From the NCBI GenBank assembly GCA_016712405.1, contig JADJRD010000002.1:257848-321847 (forward strand): a stretch of 64,000 nt of DNA, written 5' to 3'. The DNA is from Cellvibrio sp. (GTDB lineage: Bacteria > Pseudomonadota > Gammaproteobacteria > Pseudomonadales > Cellvibrionaceae). Both the position numbers and the translations under genes were made by a program. Positions within the stretch are counted from its first letter, which is position 1. Each line of letters opens with the position of its first letter. Shown piece by piece: positions 33,908 to 43,311 of the stretch. Below the pieces are notes generated by a model. That model did no database searches, was not told the origin of the DNA, and saw only the letters and a program-made list of their open reading frames with translations.

Positions 33908-35182
33908 ATGAAAAAAATAATTGGAGTTTTCTCTTTCTGCATGTTTGTGCCGTCGCTGGCGCTCGCCAAAAATCTAACGTTTGATTTGTTAGCGGCGCTG
34001 GGCGAGTCGGATAATGCGCTGAAGTCCGATGTTGATGAGGTAAACGAAAAACAGAATCGCTATACCGCATCATTGAATGGTAATTGGGACAAGCAGTGGA
34101 TCAATGCGAATATGCAGTATACGGCCTATCGTGAAATCTATGCGGATAATTCTCAGGATGAACAAAATTATTTGCAGGGAGATTCATCGCTCAGGTTTGG
34201 CAATGCCAATAATCTTTTTAATTTAGATGTGCGACACTCTCGCCGAACCTTATTAAAAGATATCACTGAAACCCCTAGCAATAGTAACCAAGAAGAAAGA
34301 GAAATTTTTTCGGTTATACCCAGCGCGCGTTTTGATCTCACGAGCAGTGATGAATTAATTTTGAGTGCTGACGCATCCCGCACTCGCTATTTGGAGACTG
34401 AATTTAAGGATTCTGACCGCAATGTGTATGGCGTTGATTTTCAACACGGCTTTTCTGCCGTGGATAGGTTAAATATTCGATTAAGTAAGACAGAATCTGA
34501 TTTTGTTTATTTTCCGCAAGCGGACTATAACTTGAGTTCTGCTGTTCTGGTCTACTCAGCGAACTTACGTAAATTATCTTATAGTCTTGGCGCTGGTCAG
34601 GAAAAAACAGAGCCAGAGTTTGGTGAAAGTCAAAGTTCGCCTCATTATGAAGCATCCATGAGTTATATCAGCGGGCAGAATCAATTTCGAATTTTTGTTG
34701 ATCAGTCAGTTACAGATAGTTCGTTCGGGCAGGGATTGAATTTGAATAATCCTGCAACTCCTGGTGTGGATTCAGCTTTTGATGAAATCGGGCTGATAGA
34801 CCGAAAAACATCGGGTATCGATGTGGCGCGCGAAATGACTGCTCGAAGCACCCTTACTCTGGGTGTAAGTAAAACGGATGATGAGTTTGTGAATTCTGAT
34901 GCCGAATCAACTCAGCTTGGTGGAACAGCATCACTGCGATACAGTTTTTCTCCTCGTGCGACATTAACCTTGAGTCATAGCTTGAGTGATGTGGAAGCTA
35001 TTGGTTTTTCATTGAATGATCAATATCGTCAGTCCTTCACTCGAATTTCTTTTCGATATCAATTCTTCCGTAGTTTTGATCTTGAGCTTTTCCGCGAGAA
35101 AGAGAAGCGTGCGTCCGATACAGGGCAGCAGAGCTACTTGGAAAATTTTACCGGCATGTCGCTTGGTTATCATTTTGAGTAA
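33908..35182 (+). CDS. Outer-membrane beta-barrel protein of XrtA locus
   Basis: The 424-residue product has a signal peptide (MKKIIGVFSFCMFVPSLALA) and then alternating amphipathic strands rich in aromatic residues, ending in GMSLGYHFE. A terminal aromatic-rich strand is typical of barrels inserted by the BAM complex. Its place between the kinase-like gene and prsT fits the uncharacterised barrel family of exosortase-A loci. A role as export or anchoring pore is inferred. No frameshift. Confidence 0.82.
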   Translation: MKKIIGVFSFCMFVPSLALAKNLTFDLLAALGESDNALKSDVDEVNEKQNRYTASLNGNWDKQWINANMQYTAYREIYADNSQDEQNYLQGDSSLRFGNANNLFNLDVRHSRRTLLKDITETPSNSNQEEREIFSVIPSARFDLTSSDELILSADASRTRYLETEFKDSDRNVYGVDFQHGFSAVDRLNIRLSKTESDFVYFPQADYNLSSAVLVYSANLRKLSYSLGAGQEKTEPEFGESQSSPHYEASMSYISGQNQFRIFVDQSVTDSSFGQGLNLNNPATPGVDSAFDEIGLIDRKTSGIDVAREMTARSTLTLGVSKTDDEFVNSDAESTQLGGTASLRYSFSPRATLTLSHSLSDVEAIGFSLNDQYRQSFTRISFRYQFFRSFDLELFREKEKRASDTGQQSYLENFTGMSLGYHFE

Positions 35183-35187
35183 AGTTT

Positions 35188-37797
35188 GTGATTAAATTTA
35201 TTAAAATATGGCCTGTTCTGTTAGTGCTTTTGGTTTCCTGTGGTGACAATCAGGAAAATATCGGAAATCGTGCGAATCAATATCTAAAATCAGCCGAACA
35301 GCTTTCAAATCAAGGGCAGCTGAGAGCGGCATTGATTCAAGCAAAAAATGCTATTCAGCTTATTCCTGGTTCCCCTCAAGGCTATTCGCAAATCGCACGA
35401 ATTTATAACCAGATAGGTTATTACTCAGAAGTAGAAAAATTGCTTGTCGATAAAGTGCAGCAGTATCCAGAATTAAATTATGAATTGGGGTTTTCCTATT
35501 ACCAGCGGAAAAAATTCCGATCGGCATTAGCGGCTTTGAGTCAACTAAGTGGAGAGTCACACCAGCGTGTGCATTTATTAAAGGCACTTGTTTTTGTGCA
35601 ATTGGAGCAGAAGGTTGACTTTGATTTAGAGGTGCAGAAAATTGCTGCTATTTCGGACAGCGATGGTTATTGGTTATTAGCGCAAGCTAAGGCGGCTCAA
35701 GCGAAAGGACTCTGGAAAGAGGCGGAAAGTTTGCTAAGTAACGTGAAATCGAACAGTGATGTTTATATTGATTCATTAATATCCTTAGCTGAAATCAATA
35801 TACAGTTACGTCAAATTGAACAGGCTGAGAAACAGTTAACTACAGCACTTTCCAGCTCGGTGAATGCAGATTCGCTCACAGTTGAAAAAGCAAAAATTTT
35901 AACAATGTTAGTTGAAATGCTGGTTCAGCAAGGTCGATCGGGTGAGGCTTATGCATATCAAAAATTAATGGCTAATGCTAATCCTGAATTGGACTCAATG
36001 AGAAGTCGTTTTGATGAGGCGGTTGCGCTTTATGCAAAAGGCAATGTCGAAGAAGCAAAAACTCACTTAAACGATTTGCATCAAAGTTATCCTAAGAATT
36101 CAAATGTCACTAGCTTGTTGGGTGTAATTGCTTTTCAACAAGGCCGTGACGATGAAGCAGAAGCCTATTTGGCGCAAGTGATTGATCCTGAAACGGCAAC
36201 AGCGGGGTTGATTCAAACCAGCAGTTTATTAAAAGTTCGGAATAACAAAGTTGATGATGCCATTGAGTTATTGAAGAAGTCTGTTATAGCGCAACCAAAA
36301 AATGCTCAATTATTGGCGACTTATGGTTTGGCGTTACTACAAAAAGATCCAGTTGATAAAGAAGGTGCGCTGGCGTTAGAAAAAAGTATTGCGATGGATG
36401 CAAAGCAGCAGCGCCTTCGTTTGGCTTTAGCGGAAAGGCATTATCGCTTGGAAGAAAAAGAACAGGCTTTGGCTCAGCTGGAGACGGCCTTTAAATATGA
36501 CCCCTTGGATAGGGTAACGACACAAGCCTATTTGTATCAGTTCTCCAAAGTGGCTGGTGCTAAATCGGTCTCGCTTAAGTTGCAACAGCTCAAACAACAA
36601 TATACCAATCGTTTTCAAATCAAATTGATAGAGTCTTGGTGGTTAATCGAGCAGGGTCAATATGCTGAAGTTGAATCGCTCTTAAAAACTCAACCTGATA
36701 CATCTACAAAAGAAAAATTGGATGCATTTGAGTTATTGGTGACTCTCTATTTTAGGCAAGATAAAAAGGAAAAAGCCCAATCCTTACTCGGAGAGATGTT
36801 GCGACTATCCCCGGCAAATACTCAATACTATTTAACCTGGTTCAATTTGTTGAGCGAACAGGATTCTGCTCGGGCGATAGGTTTTCTAAATGAGCTGCTG
36901 CAATTGAATGAAGTCTTGTGGCAGCCTCATTACTACCTTGCATTGCTGGAGCAGAAATCCCAGCAGTGGGATCAGGCCGACAAATCCTTGAATCAGGTGC
37001 TGCAAAAAACGTCGCAGGAAAATGTTCGACAACAGGTTGTCAAATTATACAACGCTAGAGGCTTTCACTTATTTCGTTCTGGTGAGTTTCAGCAAGCCCA
37101 GGTCGCGTTCATGAAATCGCTTGGGGTGGATTCGGAAGATAGAACGGCCTTGTATTATTCCGTGCAGATATTGCTTAAACAGAATCAAACAGATCAGGCG
37201 AAAGCTGTGCTCGCAGCAGTAGATCAAAATAAAAAATTAGCGATTCATTGGTTTTTAAGTGGCTTGATTAATGAAAAAGAACAAAAAATAAAAGATGCTT
37301 TACGAGACTTTAATGAAGCTTGGAAGTTGGATGCATTTGATTTGTATGCTGAAAAACTCTATAGCGTTTATCAGTCGCAGAAAGATCAGTCATCATTAGT
37401 GAACTTGATTAATGAATGGCATCAGCGTTTGCCTAATAGCTCTCAAGCCTTATTGCTGATGGCGATGTTGCAGCAAGAGAAGGGGCAAACAAATGAGGCT
37501 ATAGATGCTTATGAAAAAGTTCTAAGGGCCCAGCCTGATAATCAGATTGCGATGAATAATTTAGCTTGGCTTTATATCGATGGTCACCCAGAAAAAGCAG
37601 AAAAGTTGGCATCAGTAGTTTTTGCTCGTGCGCCCGATGCGGTGGATATTATTGATACCTATGGTTGGATATTGTTTAAGAATGGAAAAGTAAAAGAGGC
37701 TTTGCCATTATTGGAAAAAGCAAGTCGGCTTTCACCTGATAATGCCTTAATCAAGGAGCATTTGCTTCATGTTCAACAAGCAGTTGGATCAAATTAG
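35188..37797 (+). CDS. prsT: TPR-repeat lipoprotein PrsT of the XrtA/PEP-CTERM system
   Basis: PrsT is the large TPR lipoprotein that accompanies exosortase-A loci; its biochemical role is unknown, but AlgK-like TPR lipoproteins scaffold exopolysaccharide export. The 869-residue product starts with GTG and has a lipobox (LLVLLVSCGD). Helical tetratricopeptide repeats follow over nearly its whole length, for example AIDAYEKVLRAQPDNQIAMN and NNLAWLYIDGHPEKAEKLA. It begins 5 bp after the barrel gene. Its 3' end overlaps the next gene by 29 bp. Confidence 0.9.
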   Translation: MIKFIKIWPVLLVLLVSCGDNQENIGNRANQYLKSAEQLSNQGQLRAALIQAKNAIQLIPGSPQGYSQIARIYNQIGYYSEVEKLLVDKVQQYPELNYELGFSYYQRKKFRSALAALSQLSGESHQRVHLLKALVFVQLEQKVDFDLEVQKIAAISDSDGYWLLAQAKAAQAKGLWKEAESLLSNVKSNSDVYIDSLISLAEINIQLRQIEQAEKQLTTALSSSVNADSLTVEKAKILTMLVEMLVQQGRSGEAYAYQKLMANANPELDSMRSRFDEAVALYAKGNVEEAKTHLNDLHQSYPKNSNVTSLLGVIAFQQGRDDEAEAYLAQVIDPETATAGLIQTSSLLKVRNNKVDDAIELLKKSVIAQPKNAQLLATYGLALLQKDPVDKEGALALEKSIAMDAKQQRLRLALAERHYRLEEKEQALAQLETAFKYDPLDRVTTQAYLYQFSKVAGAKSVSLKLQQLKQQYTNRFQIKLIESWWLIEQGQYAEVESLLKTQPDTSTKEKLDAFELLVTLYFRQDKKEKAQSLLGEMLRLSPANTQYYLTWFNLLSEQDSARAIGFLNELLQLNEVLWQPHYYLALLEQKSQQWDQADKSLNQVLQKTSQENVRQQVVKLYNARGFHLFRSGEFQQAQVAFMKSLGVDSEDRTALYYSVQILLKQNQTDQAKAVLAAVDQNKKLAIHWFLSGLINEKEQKIKDALRDFNEAWKLDAFDLYAEKLYSVYQSQKDQSSLVNLINEWHQRLPNSSQALLLMAMLQQEKGQTNEAIDAYEKVLRAQPDNQIAMNNLAWLYIDGHPEKAEKLASVVFARAPDAVDIIDTYGWILFKNGKVKEALPLLEKASRLSPDNALIKEHLLHVQQAVGSN

Positions 37798-38788
37798 TGT
37801 GAGTGATATTAAACCAGAATTATTAAGTGTTTTTCGTACGGACGCATGGATTTCAGCTTGGAATGAAATATGGGAAGCAGATTTAATTGCCAGGCAATAT
37901 AAGTCAAATCAGAATGGGTATCTTTTTCATCTACCGTTGTTAAAGTTATTTTCGTTAAGGACGGCTACACCTCTAGGTTGCGGGTCTCGAGTTCTTGCTT
38001 CTATTCGCAGTGAGTATTTTCAATTTCCTGTCGATGTTAATTTGAATGATTGGTTTAAGTCTGAGTTAGGTCTGGGTTGCCATCAATTTGTGATTCCTGA
38101 CGTCGATATTGAATCTGATACTTTCAAAAAACTTTCAGAATACGCTAACAAATATTCATTTTATTTACATGCTCGATCTGGGTCGTTGGCTTATGGTGTG
38201 GTCACCAAAAGATCGAGCTTTGCTGATTATCTATCTGTACTGGGGCAAAATTCGCGGGCTCGATTGTTTAACAGGCGCAAACGTTTGCAGGAGCTGGGTA
38301 AGATAAAGCTTCGGAATATGTGGCCGGATGTTGAAGGTTTTATCGATTTGTTAAATCAATTCCATCAGGATCGCTGGGGAAAACCTTGTTTTCAGGAAAA
38401 TAATTTAGCTTTTATAAAATTATTTTTGCAAAAGTTAAGTGAGCAGGGTGGGCAAATAAATTTGTCACTGATGACACTGGATGAAAAACCTATATCAGTG
38501 TTGTTGGATGTTTTGTATGCGCGCAGAGTGTATAACTTTCAAGCGGGCTATATTGAAAAGGTTGCCAAGAATGTAGCACTGGGTAGTCTGCATTTGGGGT
38601 ATGAAATAGAAGCGGCCTTTGCGAATCCGCAGATTGATTATTATGACTTTATGGCGGGGCAAGGAAAAAATACAGACTATAAAGCGGCCTTTGCAACCAA
38701 TACACAAAAACTGGCGGACATCTACCTCACGCGTCATGCTTGGTTACACTGGTTATATCAGTTGAATGATCGAGTAAAAAAATCTTAA
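37769..38788 (+). CDS. CelD/BioF2-like GNAT acyltransferase
   Basis: The 339 residues fit the Acetyltransf_6 (CelD-like) fold, related to FemAB, which transfers acyl or aminoacyl groups. Recognisable parts are NSRARLFNRRKRLQELGKI, FHQDRWGKPCF and DYYDFMAGQGKNTDYKAAF. ATG 37769 has AAGGAG 10 bases upstream but overlaps prsT by 29 bp; an in-frame GTG at 37799, just after the prsT stop, is the alternative start. It ends the plus-strand operon, and its stop shares a TTAA palindrome with the convergent FemAB gene. Substrate unknown; probably polymer decoration. Confidence 0.75.
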   Translation: MFNKQLDQISVSDIKPELLSVFRTDAWISAWNEIWEADLIARQYKSNQNGYLFHLPLLKLFSLRTATPLGCGSRVLASIRSEYFQFPVDVNLNDWFKSELGLGCHQFVIPDVDIESDTFKKLSEYANKYSFYLHARSGSLAYGVVTKRSSFADYLSVLGQNSRARLFNRRKRLQELGKIKLRNMWPDVEGFIDLLNQFHQDRWGKPCFQENNLAFIKLFLQKLSEQGGQINLSLMTLDEKPISVLLDVLYARRVYNFQAGYIEKVAKNVALGSLHLGYEIEAAFANPQIDYYDFMAGQGKNTDYKAAFATNTQKLADIYLTRHAWLHWLYQLNDRVKKS

Positions 38789-40101
38789 GGAATATGTTTA
38801 ATCAATGATGGACCAATCCATCGGGTTAGCCAAACCGGCATCAATTTCCAGAGCGCTATAAAAATTTTATATTTTGGGTTGTTCGGATTGATTTCTGGCA
38901 GTGCCTGGCCTTCAGGCATAACGTAATACCAATAATGTTGTCTCGGTTCTGCACCCCATTGTTTTTTAAATTTATAAGTGCCCGCATCAATGGTGGAGCG
39001 GCCGAAATCGAAAAACATAAATTTCTGCTCTATCGCAAACGATAAAATCTGCCGGTACATCCACATATTCATATTCTTTTTGTTTGCCGCTGCAATGGTG
39101 GAGGCCCAGGGAATCTCAAGAACATTGTTGTTGCCGATTAAAAAAGCTGCCGATACCGGTTTGTTGGCCAGGTGTACGACGAGCAGAGTTGATTGAATAT
39201 TTGGTTCATCTAATATTGCCTGAAAAAAACTTTTCGGATAAACCGGTGTTCCTAAGTCACGCATGTTGTGTGAAAACACCTGATAAAAATCATTCAGCAA
39301 TTCTTCTTTACCAACTTTCAGTTTTGGTTGATAGTCTTCTGCTTTCTTGTATTGTGATCGTAATTTCGCACCTAAGTTTTTTTCCAGTGCTTCATTGGAT
39401 TCAGGCAATCGCAAAATCATTGAAGCTTTTTTGCTGGTGTAGAGAGGGTAGAGGTCGGCCTGAATGCTACGAATTTCAACATGAGATAAATTAAATTTTT
39501 TGAGCAACTGGTGGCTATGATGGATTAATGCCTGATTAATATTGTGATATTGGCTGATAGGTCCGCCATAGTTTATGTAGGGGATTGAAACTGCAAATTG
39601 TCCGAAGAGTTTGCTTGAAAACAAAGTTAAGGGAAGCCCGCCCAAAATTTGACTTTCTTGATTTGTTGCTAGTAGCAAAATACTACGATGACCGAATTGG
39701 GTTTGAATTAATCGTAACCAGGCATCTTGATGATAAGGTGTGTGTGTGTGATGTTCTAAATAACGATACCATGTGTCCAGAAAAGGGTTGTCGATAATGT
39801 CAATTTTAAATGCGCCATTCCAAATTTCTGAAGGTTCCAAAAACTCAAAAGCTATCTGATCAGAATTTATTTCTTGTTCTGGTCTTGCTTGTGTCGATGC
39901 TTCAGCGTTGGCGTATTCAATACTTTTTAGTGCTGCTTCAGTTTCATCAATCTGTAATGAAATTATTTTCATTTGATCAAGCAAGGCTTGATGTTCAGTG
40001 CTTCCCTTGATTACCGCTTTAAATTGTCTGGCGATTTCGCCTTTAGCGTTTTTTTGGGATTTTAATTTGGCAAGTAATTTAGCAACTTGTGTATTCGTCA
40101 T
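38785..40101 (-). CDS. FemAB-family protein of the XrtA/PEP-CTERM system
   Basis: FemAB-like proteins form amide bonds using aminoacyl donors or make related acyl transfers. The 438-residue product has a helical N-terminal region (residues 1-70, MTNTQVAKLLAKLKSQKNAK...) and a double-GNAT core. Diagnostic stretches are NPFLDTWYRYLEHHTHTPYHQ, LRSQYKKAEDY, FFDFGRSTIDAGTYKFKKQW and YYVMPEGQALPEINPNNPKY. This matches the FemAB subfamily of exosortase-A loci. It is the last gene of a seven-gene minus-strand operon, 15 bp after the deacetylase upstream. Confidence 0.88.
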   Translation of the reverse strand: MTNTQVAKLLAKLKSQKNAKGEIARQFKAVIKGSTEHQALLDQMKIISLQIDETEAALKSIEYANAEASTQARPEQEINSDQIAFEFLEPSEIWNGAFKIDIIDNPFLDTWYRYLEHHTHTPYHQDAWLRLIQTQFGHRSILLLATNQESQILGGLPLTLFSSKLFGQFAVSIPYINYGGPISQYHNINQALIHHSHQLLKKFNLSHVEIRSIQADLYPLYTSKKASMILRLPESNEALEKNLGAKLRSQYKKAEDYQPKLKVGKEELLNDFYQVFSHNMRDLGTPVYPKSFFQAILDEPNIQSTLLVVHLANKPVSAAFLIGNNNVLEIPWASTIAAANKKNMNMWMYRQILSFAIEQKFMFFDFGRSTIDAGTYKFKKQWGAEPRQHYWYYVMPEGQALPEINPNNPKYKIFIALWKLMPVWLTRWIGPSLIKHIP

Positions 40102-40116
40102 CGGTATTATCTTGGG

Positions 40117-41121
40117 TTAATCTATTTTTGAGCGAAGATGTTCGATCCAGGAGGAGTATCGAATAAATCGTTCCAGTGTGGAAGGGAAACTATGCCGTTT
40201 AATGTTGAATAAATCCTGTTGTATTGATGCTAATGTGGTGTTTCCAGGTTTTGCACTTAAAGCAGCACTAAAATTAGCATTCGCGACTAACGCACAATGC
40301 CTGCTGGCATAATCTTTGTCGGTGCCAGACGAATAACAATAAACATTTGACGCAGTAGGAATCTCTTGGAGTAAACGGTTTTTAGATGTGGTTAATTCAA
40401 TGTTGACCTGCTCATCACTCAAAATGTTGAATACTTTGTGAGTTTTTCCATGTGCACCCACATTCAGACCAAGTTTTTGATAATGCCTCAGGCTTTCCCA
40501 ATCGGCGGGCGCAAATTCTATCGGTGCGACTGGTGGTAAGTTTACCTGAAGTTTATCTTCAAGCAATTTTAAAAACCGATCTTGTTTTTCGTCAGCAAGA
40601 TGTTTGGCAAATCCAGTCAATTGTCGTCGACTGGAAATACGGTTTTGCAGGGTATCAAACGAAAGTGTGAAAACGGAATTGTCGAATTCAATTTCAATCT
40701 TGCTGATGACTGTTGTTTGAGTAAGGTAAATCAGCTTTGCGTCCCAAGGCCAGTCTATATTGTCCGAAAAGTCGCTCAATACAAAAATTGTTGGTTTGGC
40801 GTTGTGTTTAAGAAAAATGGGGGTGAGAACGGTGAGTTGATCTAGATAACCATCATCCATGGTAAAGCACAAAATTGGTTTTTTCGGATTGTCCCCTCGA
40901 ATTGACATGGTCACCACGTCATCAATACTGAGAAATTCAAATCCTTTTTTCTGTGCGTAAGTCAAACAGTTATCCAACAAACGGGGACAGATACCGTTAT
41001 AAATATTATTTACCGGCTGAGGTCGGTGTAACATAAAAATTGTTACATAATGGCCGAGTAAAGAGTTCGCCAAAAAGTTCAGGGGTGAAATGGTCGCCAA
41101 GCTTGTGATAAGTCTGTCCAT
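40117..41121 (-). CDS. Polysaccharide deacetylase-family protein
   Basis: The 334-residue product carries the NodB motifs CFTMDDGYLDQ (catalytic/metal Asp pair) and the metal ligands in AHGKTH. It also has HRPQ near residue 30 and the FLSIDDVV segment typical of this group. I place the start at ATG 41121 (MDRLITSLATIS), 19 bp after the preceding stop and behind AAGGGA; a longer in-frame opening to 41205 overlaps that gene. No signal peptide is clear, so it may act in the cytoplasm on precursors, or its N-terminus may be a membrane anchor. It follows another deacetylase. Confidence 0.85.
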   Translation of the reverse strand: MDRLITSLATISPLNFLANSLLGHYVTIFMLHRPQPVNNIYNGICPRLLDNCLTYAQKKGFEFLSIDDVVTMSIRGDNPKKPILCFTMDDGYLDQLTVLTPIFLKHNAKPTIFVLSDFSDNIDWPWDAKLIYLTQTTVISKIEIEFDNSVFTLSFDTLQNRISSRRQLTGFAKHLADEKQDRFLKLLEDKLQVNLPPVAPIEFAPADWESLRHYQKLGLNVGAHGKTHKVFNILSDEQVNIELTTSKNRLLQEIPTASNVYCYSSGTDKDYASRHCALVANANFSAALSAKPGNTTLASIQQDLFNIKRHSFPSTLERFIRYSSWIEHLRSKID

Positions 41122-41140
41122 GTGAAATCCCTTGGGAATT

Positions 41141-42139
41141 TTAGATGCCCGAAAGTCTTGCTCCAAAATCACGTTTGGTGCCACTAACTTGCTGGTGTAA
41201 CCCAATTCGTTTTAATTCGTGTAATGAAAAATTATTATAGGTCACTATGCCTTTTTGGGTGGTCACCGCAGCTTTATAAGTCGCGGCGACCAAGTCCAAG
41301 GCGATTCGATTGTAGTCGCCATTAGGGAAACAAAACAAGTTTATTTTTTGTTCGAGTTGAGACTCCAGCAATTCTCGACTTTGAATAATTTCGTGTTGTA
41401 ATTCTTCTGTGCCAAGATGGTGCGTTAAACGTTTGTGACTACAAGTATGTGAACCAATATCAACCAGTCCTGAGTTTTGCATTTGCTTGAGCTCATTCCA
41501 ATTCATCAGCGCTCGGGGCATGGCTTGTAATAAGTTGGATTGTTCCTTAATCCTTGCCAATGCGGTAAAAATATCTTTATCAGATAGGCCTTTTAATTTT
41601 CTGATGTACTCGGCTGCAAATTCGCGATCAATAATTGATTTGTCTTGTGGATAGTATTTGCCAAGAAGCGGATCCTGTTGCAGAAATGTTTCACCAGCGT
41701 TAAATAATAACCACATCACCATATTCGGCCAAAACTGAAAAGAAGTGTCAATTTTTTCGGCAACGGCAAAAAGTGTTGCGGGTACCTGATGTTTTTTCAG
41801 TAGAGGTAGAGCATATTCAAAATTATCCATCCAGCCATCATCAAAGGTCACTACACAGGTTTTCAGTGGCAATTGAGCGCCGGATTCCTGTGCATCTACC
41901 CAATCTTGCAAGCGCATTACCGTAAAATAACGTTTGATTTCTTGCAGGTGCATCTCGAAAGTTTCTGGTGTTACTACCATACCGGGTTCTTCGATGTGAT
42001 AACGAGGATCATCTGTTGGCAATATGCGGTGATACATGAGAATCCATAATTTCGGCTCATGGTGCTGTCGACGGTGGTGGCCGTAATGATAGGCCAGCCT
42101 AGTCAAAATAGATTTAGCCAGATTTTTCAAAAAACGCAT
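41141..42139 (-). CDS. Polysaccharide deacetylase (NodB domain)
   Basis: The 332 residues include MYHRILPTDDPRY, VTFDDGWMDNFEYALPLLKK (the Asp-Asp motif) and IGSHTCSHKRLTHH (metal His pair), followed by FCFPNGDYN. All the catalytic positions of metal-dependent de-N-acetylases are present. It overlaps the ATP-grasp gene stop by one base (TAATG) and precedes the second deacetylase by 19 bp. It probably de-N-acetylates the growing or finished polymer. Confidence 0.88.
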   Translation of the reverse strand: MRFLKNLAKSILTRLAYHYGHHRRQHHEPKLWILMYHRILPTDDPRYHIEEPGMVVTPETFEMHLQEIKRYFTVMRLQDWVDAQESGAQLPLKTCVVTFDDGWMDNFEYALPLLKKHQVPATLFAVAEKIDTSFQFWPNMVMWLLFNAGETFLQQDPLLGKYYPQDKSIIDREFAAEYIRKLKGLSDKDIFTALARIKEQSNLLQAMPRALMNWNELKQMQNSGLVDIGSHTCSHKRLTHHLGTEELQHEIIQSRELLESQLEQKINLFCFPNGDYNRIALDLVAATYKAAVTTQKGIVTYNNFSLHELKRIGLHQQVSGTKRDFGARLSGI

Positions 42140-43311
42140 TAGTGACCTCGTAAAGCTGCAAGATATTGTTTCAGCTCAAATAGTGCTGGTTTCAAATCGG
42201 ACCAGCGATTAATTTCATAACGCGTAGTAAAAAATCCAGGCCACAAAAAATCTAAACTGCGTTTAATTTTTTTCAAAAGTGATTCACTTGATTTCCAATA
42301 CAGATACAAACTATCAAAATCACCTAACAACCAACGCAATCGCTGACCGACTTTATAACTTCCTGGGATTTCATGGGGTAATTGCAATGTCTGCGCGACT
42401 AATAGCCAAGGAAAATTAATGCCGGAATCAATAGATAATTGCAGCGATCCCCAGAAACGGGTGTTTATTTCCATCAAATAAGGAGTTCCTTCAGGGCTGA
42501 TACGAAACTCAACCATGGCAACACCATGCCAATGTGCGGAGGTTAAAAGTTTCTCGGCAAGTGATTGTAATGTTGGATCAACTGTTTGACTTTCACTAAG
42601 TACGCTCACTCCCCCTTGCGGTGGTTTTTCTCTCAGGCGTTTGTGTGCAAAAAAAGTGATGGGCTGACCACGATTGTATAAACAAAAAACTCCAGCGCCG
42701 TGACCCGGAATAAATTCCTGTAACATAAATCCTGTAGTCTGCAGATAGGGATTTTTCTGAAGATAGCGCTGCAGGGAATCCTCGTCCCGAATAATGCCCA
42801 CAGTTGTGGCCTGCCAGTGATCATCTAGATACAGTCGTGACAAGGCGGGTTTGATGACGCAAGGATATTGAATCTCTTGTTGATTTAATGCGCCCAGAGA
42901 CGAATAAAACCGCCACTTTGGGGTCGGCACCTGCAAACTATCAGCAAGTTGCATCAATCGATGTTTGTCGGCCAGTTGCATCACCACAGGGTAATCTGCA
43001 AATGCAGTTGGTAGCGCCAGCTTGTCTTGATTCATCAAAATCAATTGACTGGTAATTTCCGTCACGGGTAACACCAAATCAAATTGACGCTCTGACTGTA
43101 ATCGGGAAATCCAATCAATAAAGGCTTGGGGTTGGTGTTCGGCACTGGGGCAACATAGATACTCGTTTGAATATCGTGATTTGCCCGCAAGTGCGGCAGG
43201 TGCAGCTTCGGCAGTGGTAATGTGGAGATTGTGGTGTTGTCCCAAAGACCGTGTAACAGCGAGGGCACTGCGTTGGGCGGCATCGAGGATTAGAATGTTG
43301 AAGTTAGTCAA
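42139..43311 (-). CDS. ATP-grasp ligase of carboxylate-amine type
   Basis: ATP-grasp enzymes activate a carboxylate as acyl-phosphate and join it to an amine or thiol. The 390-residue product has a PurK-like N-terminal domain (ILILDAAQRSALAVTRSLG), the ATP-binding part (YPCVIKPALSR, FMLQEFIPGHGAGVF) and the Mg-binding end (MVEFRISPEGTPYLMEINTRFWG). It overlaps the peptidase gene by 4 bp and the deacetylase by 1 bp. With two FemAB-like acyltransferases in the operon, a role in amide-linked decoration of deacetylated sugars is a plausible inference. Confidence 0.85.
   Translation of the reverse strand: MTNFNILILDAAQRSALAVTRSLGQHHNLHITTAEAAPAALAGKSRYSNEYLCCPSAEHQPQAFIDWISRLQSERQFDLVLPVTEITSQLILMNQDKLALPTAFADYPVVMQLADKHRLMQLADSLQVPTPKWRFYSSLGALNQQEIQYPCVIKPALSRLYLDDHWQATTVGIIRDEDSLQRYLQKNPYLQTTGFMLQEFIPGHGAGVFCLYNRGQPITFFAHKRLREKPPQGGVSVLSESQTVDPTLQSLAEKLLTSAHWHGVAMVEFRISPEGTPYLMEINTRFWGSLQLSIDSGINFPWLLVAQTLQLPHEIPGSYKVGQRLRWLLGDFDSLYLYWKSSESLLKKIKRSLDFLWPGFFTTRYEINRWSDLKPALFELKQYLAALRGH

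Noticed and set aside
39084..39494. 136-codon plus-strand frame within the FemAB gene
   Set aside because: Shadow of the minus-strand gene, low-complexity and Cys-rich composition, no family resemblance.
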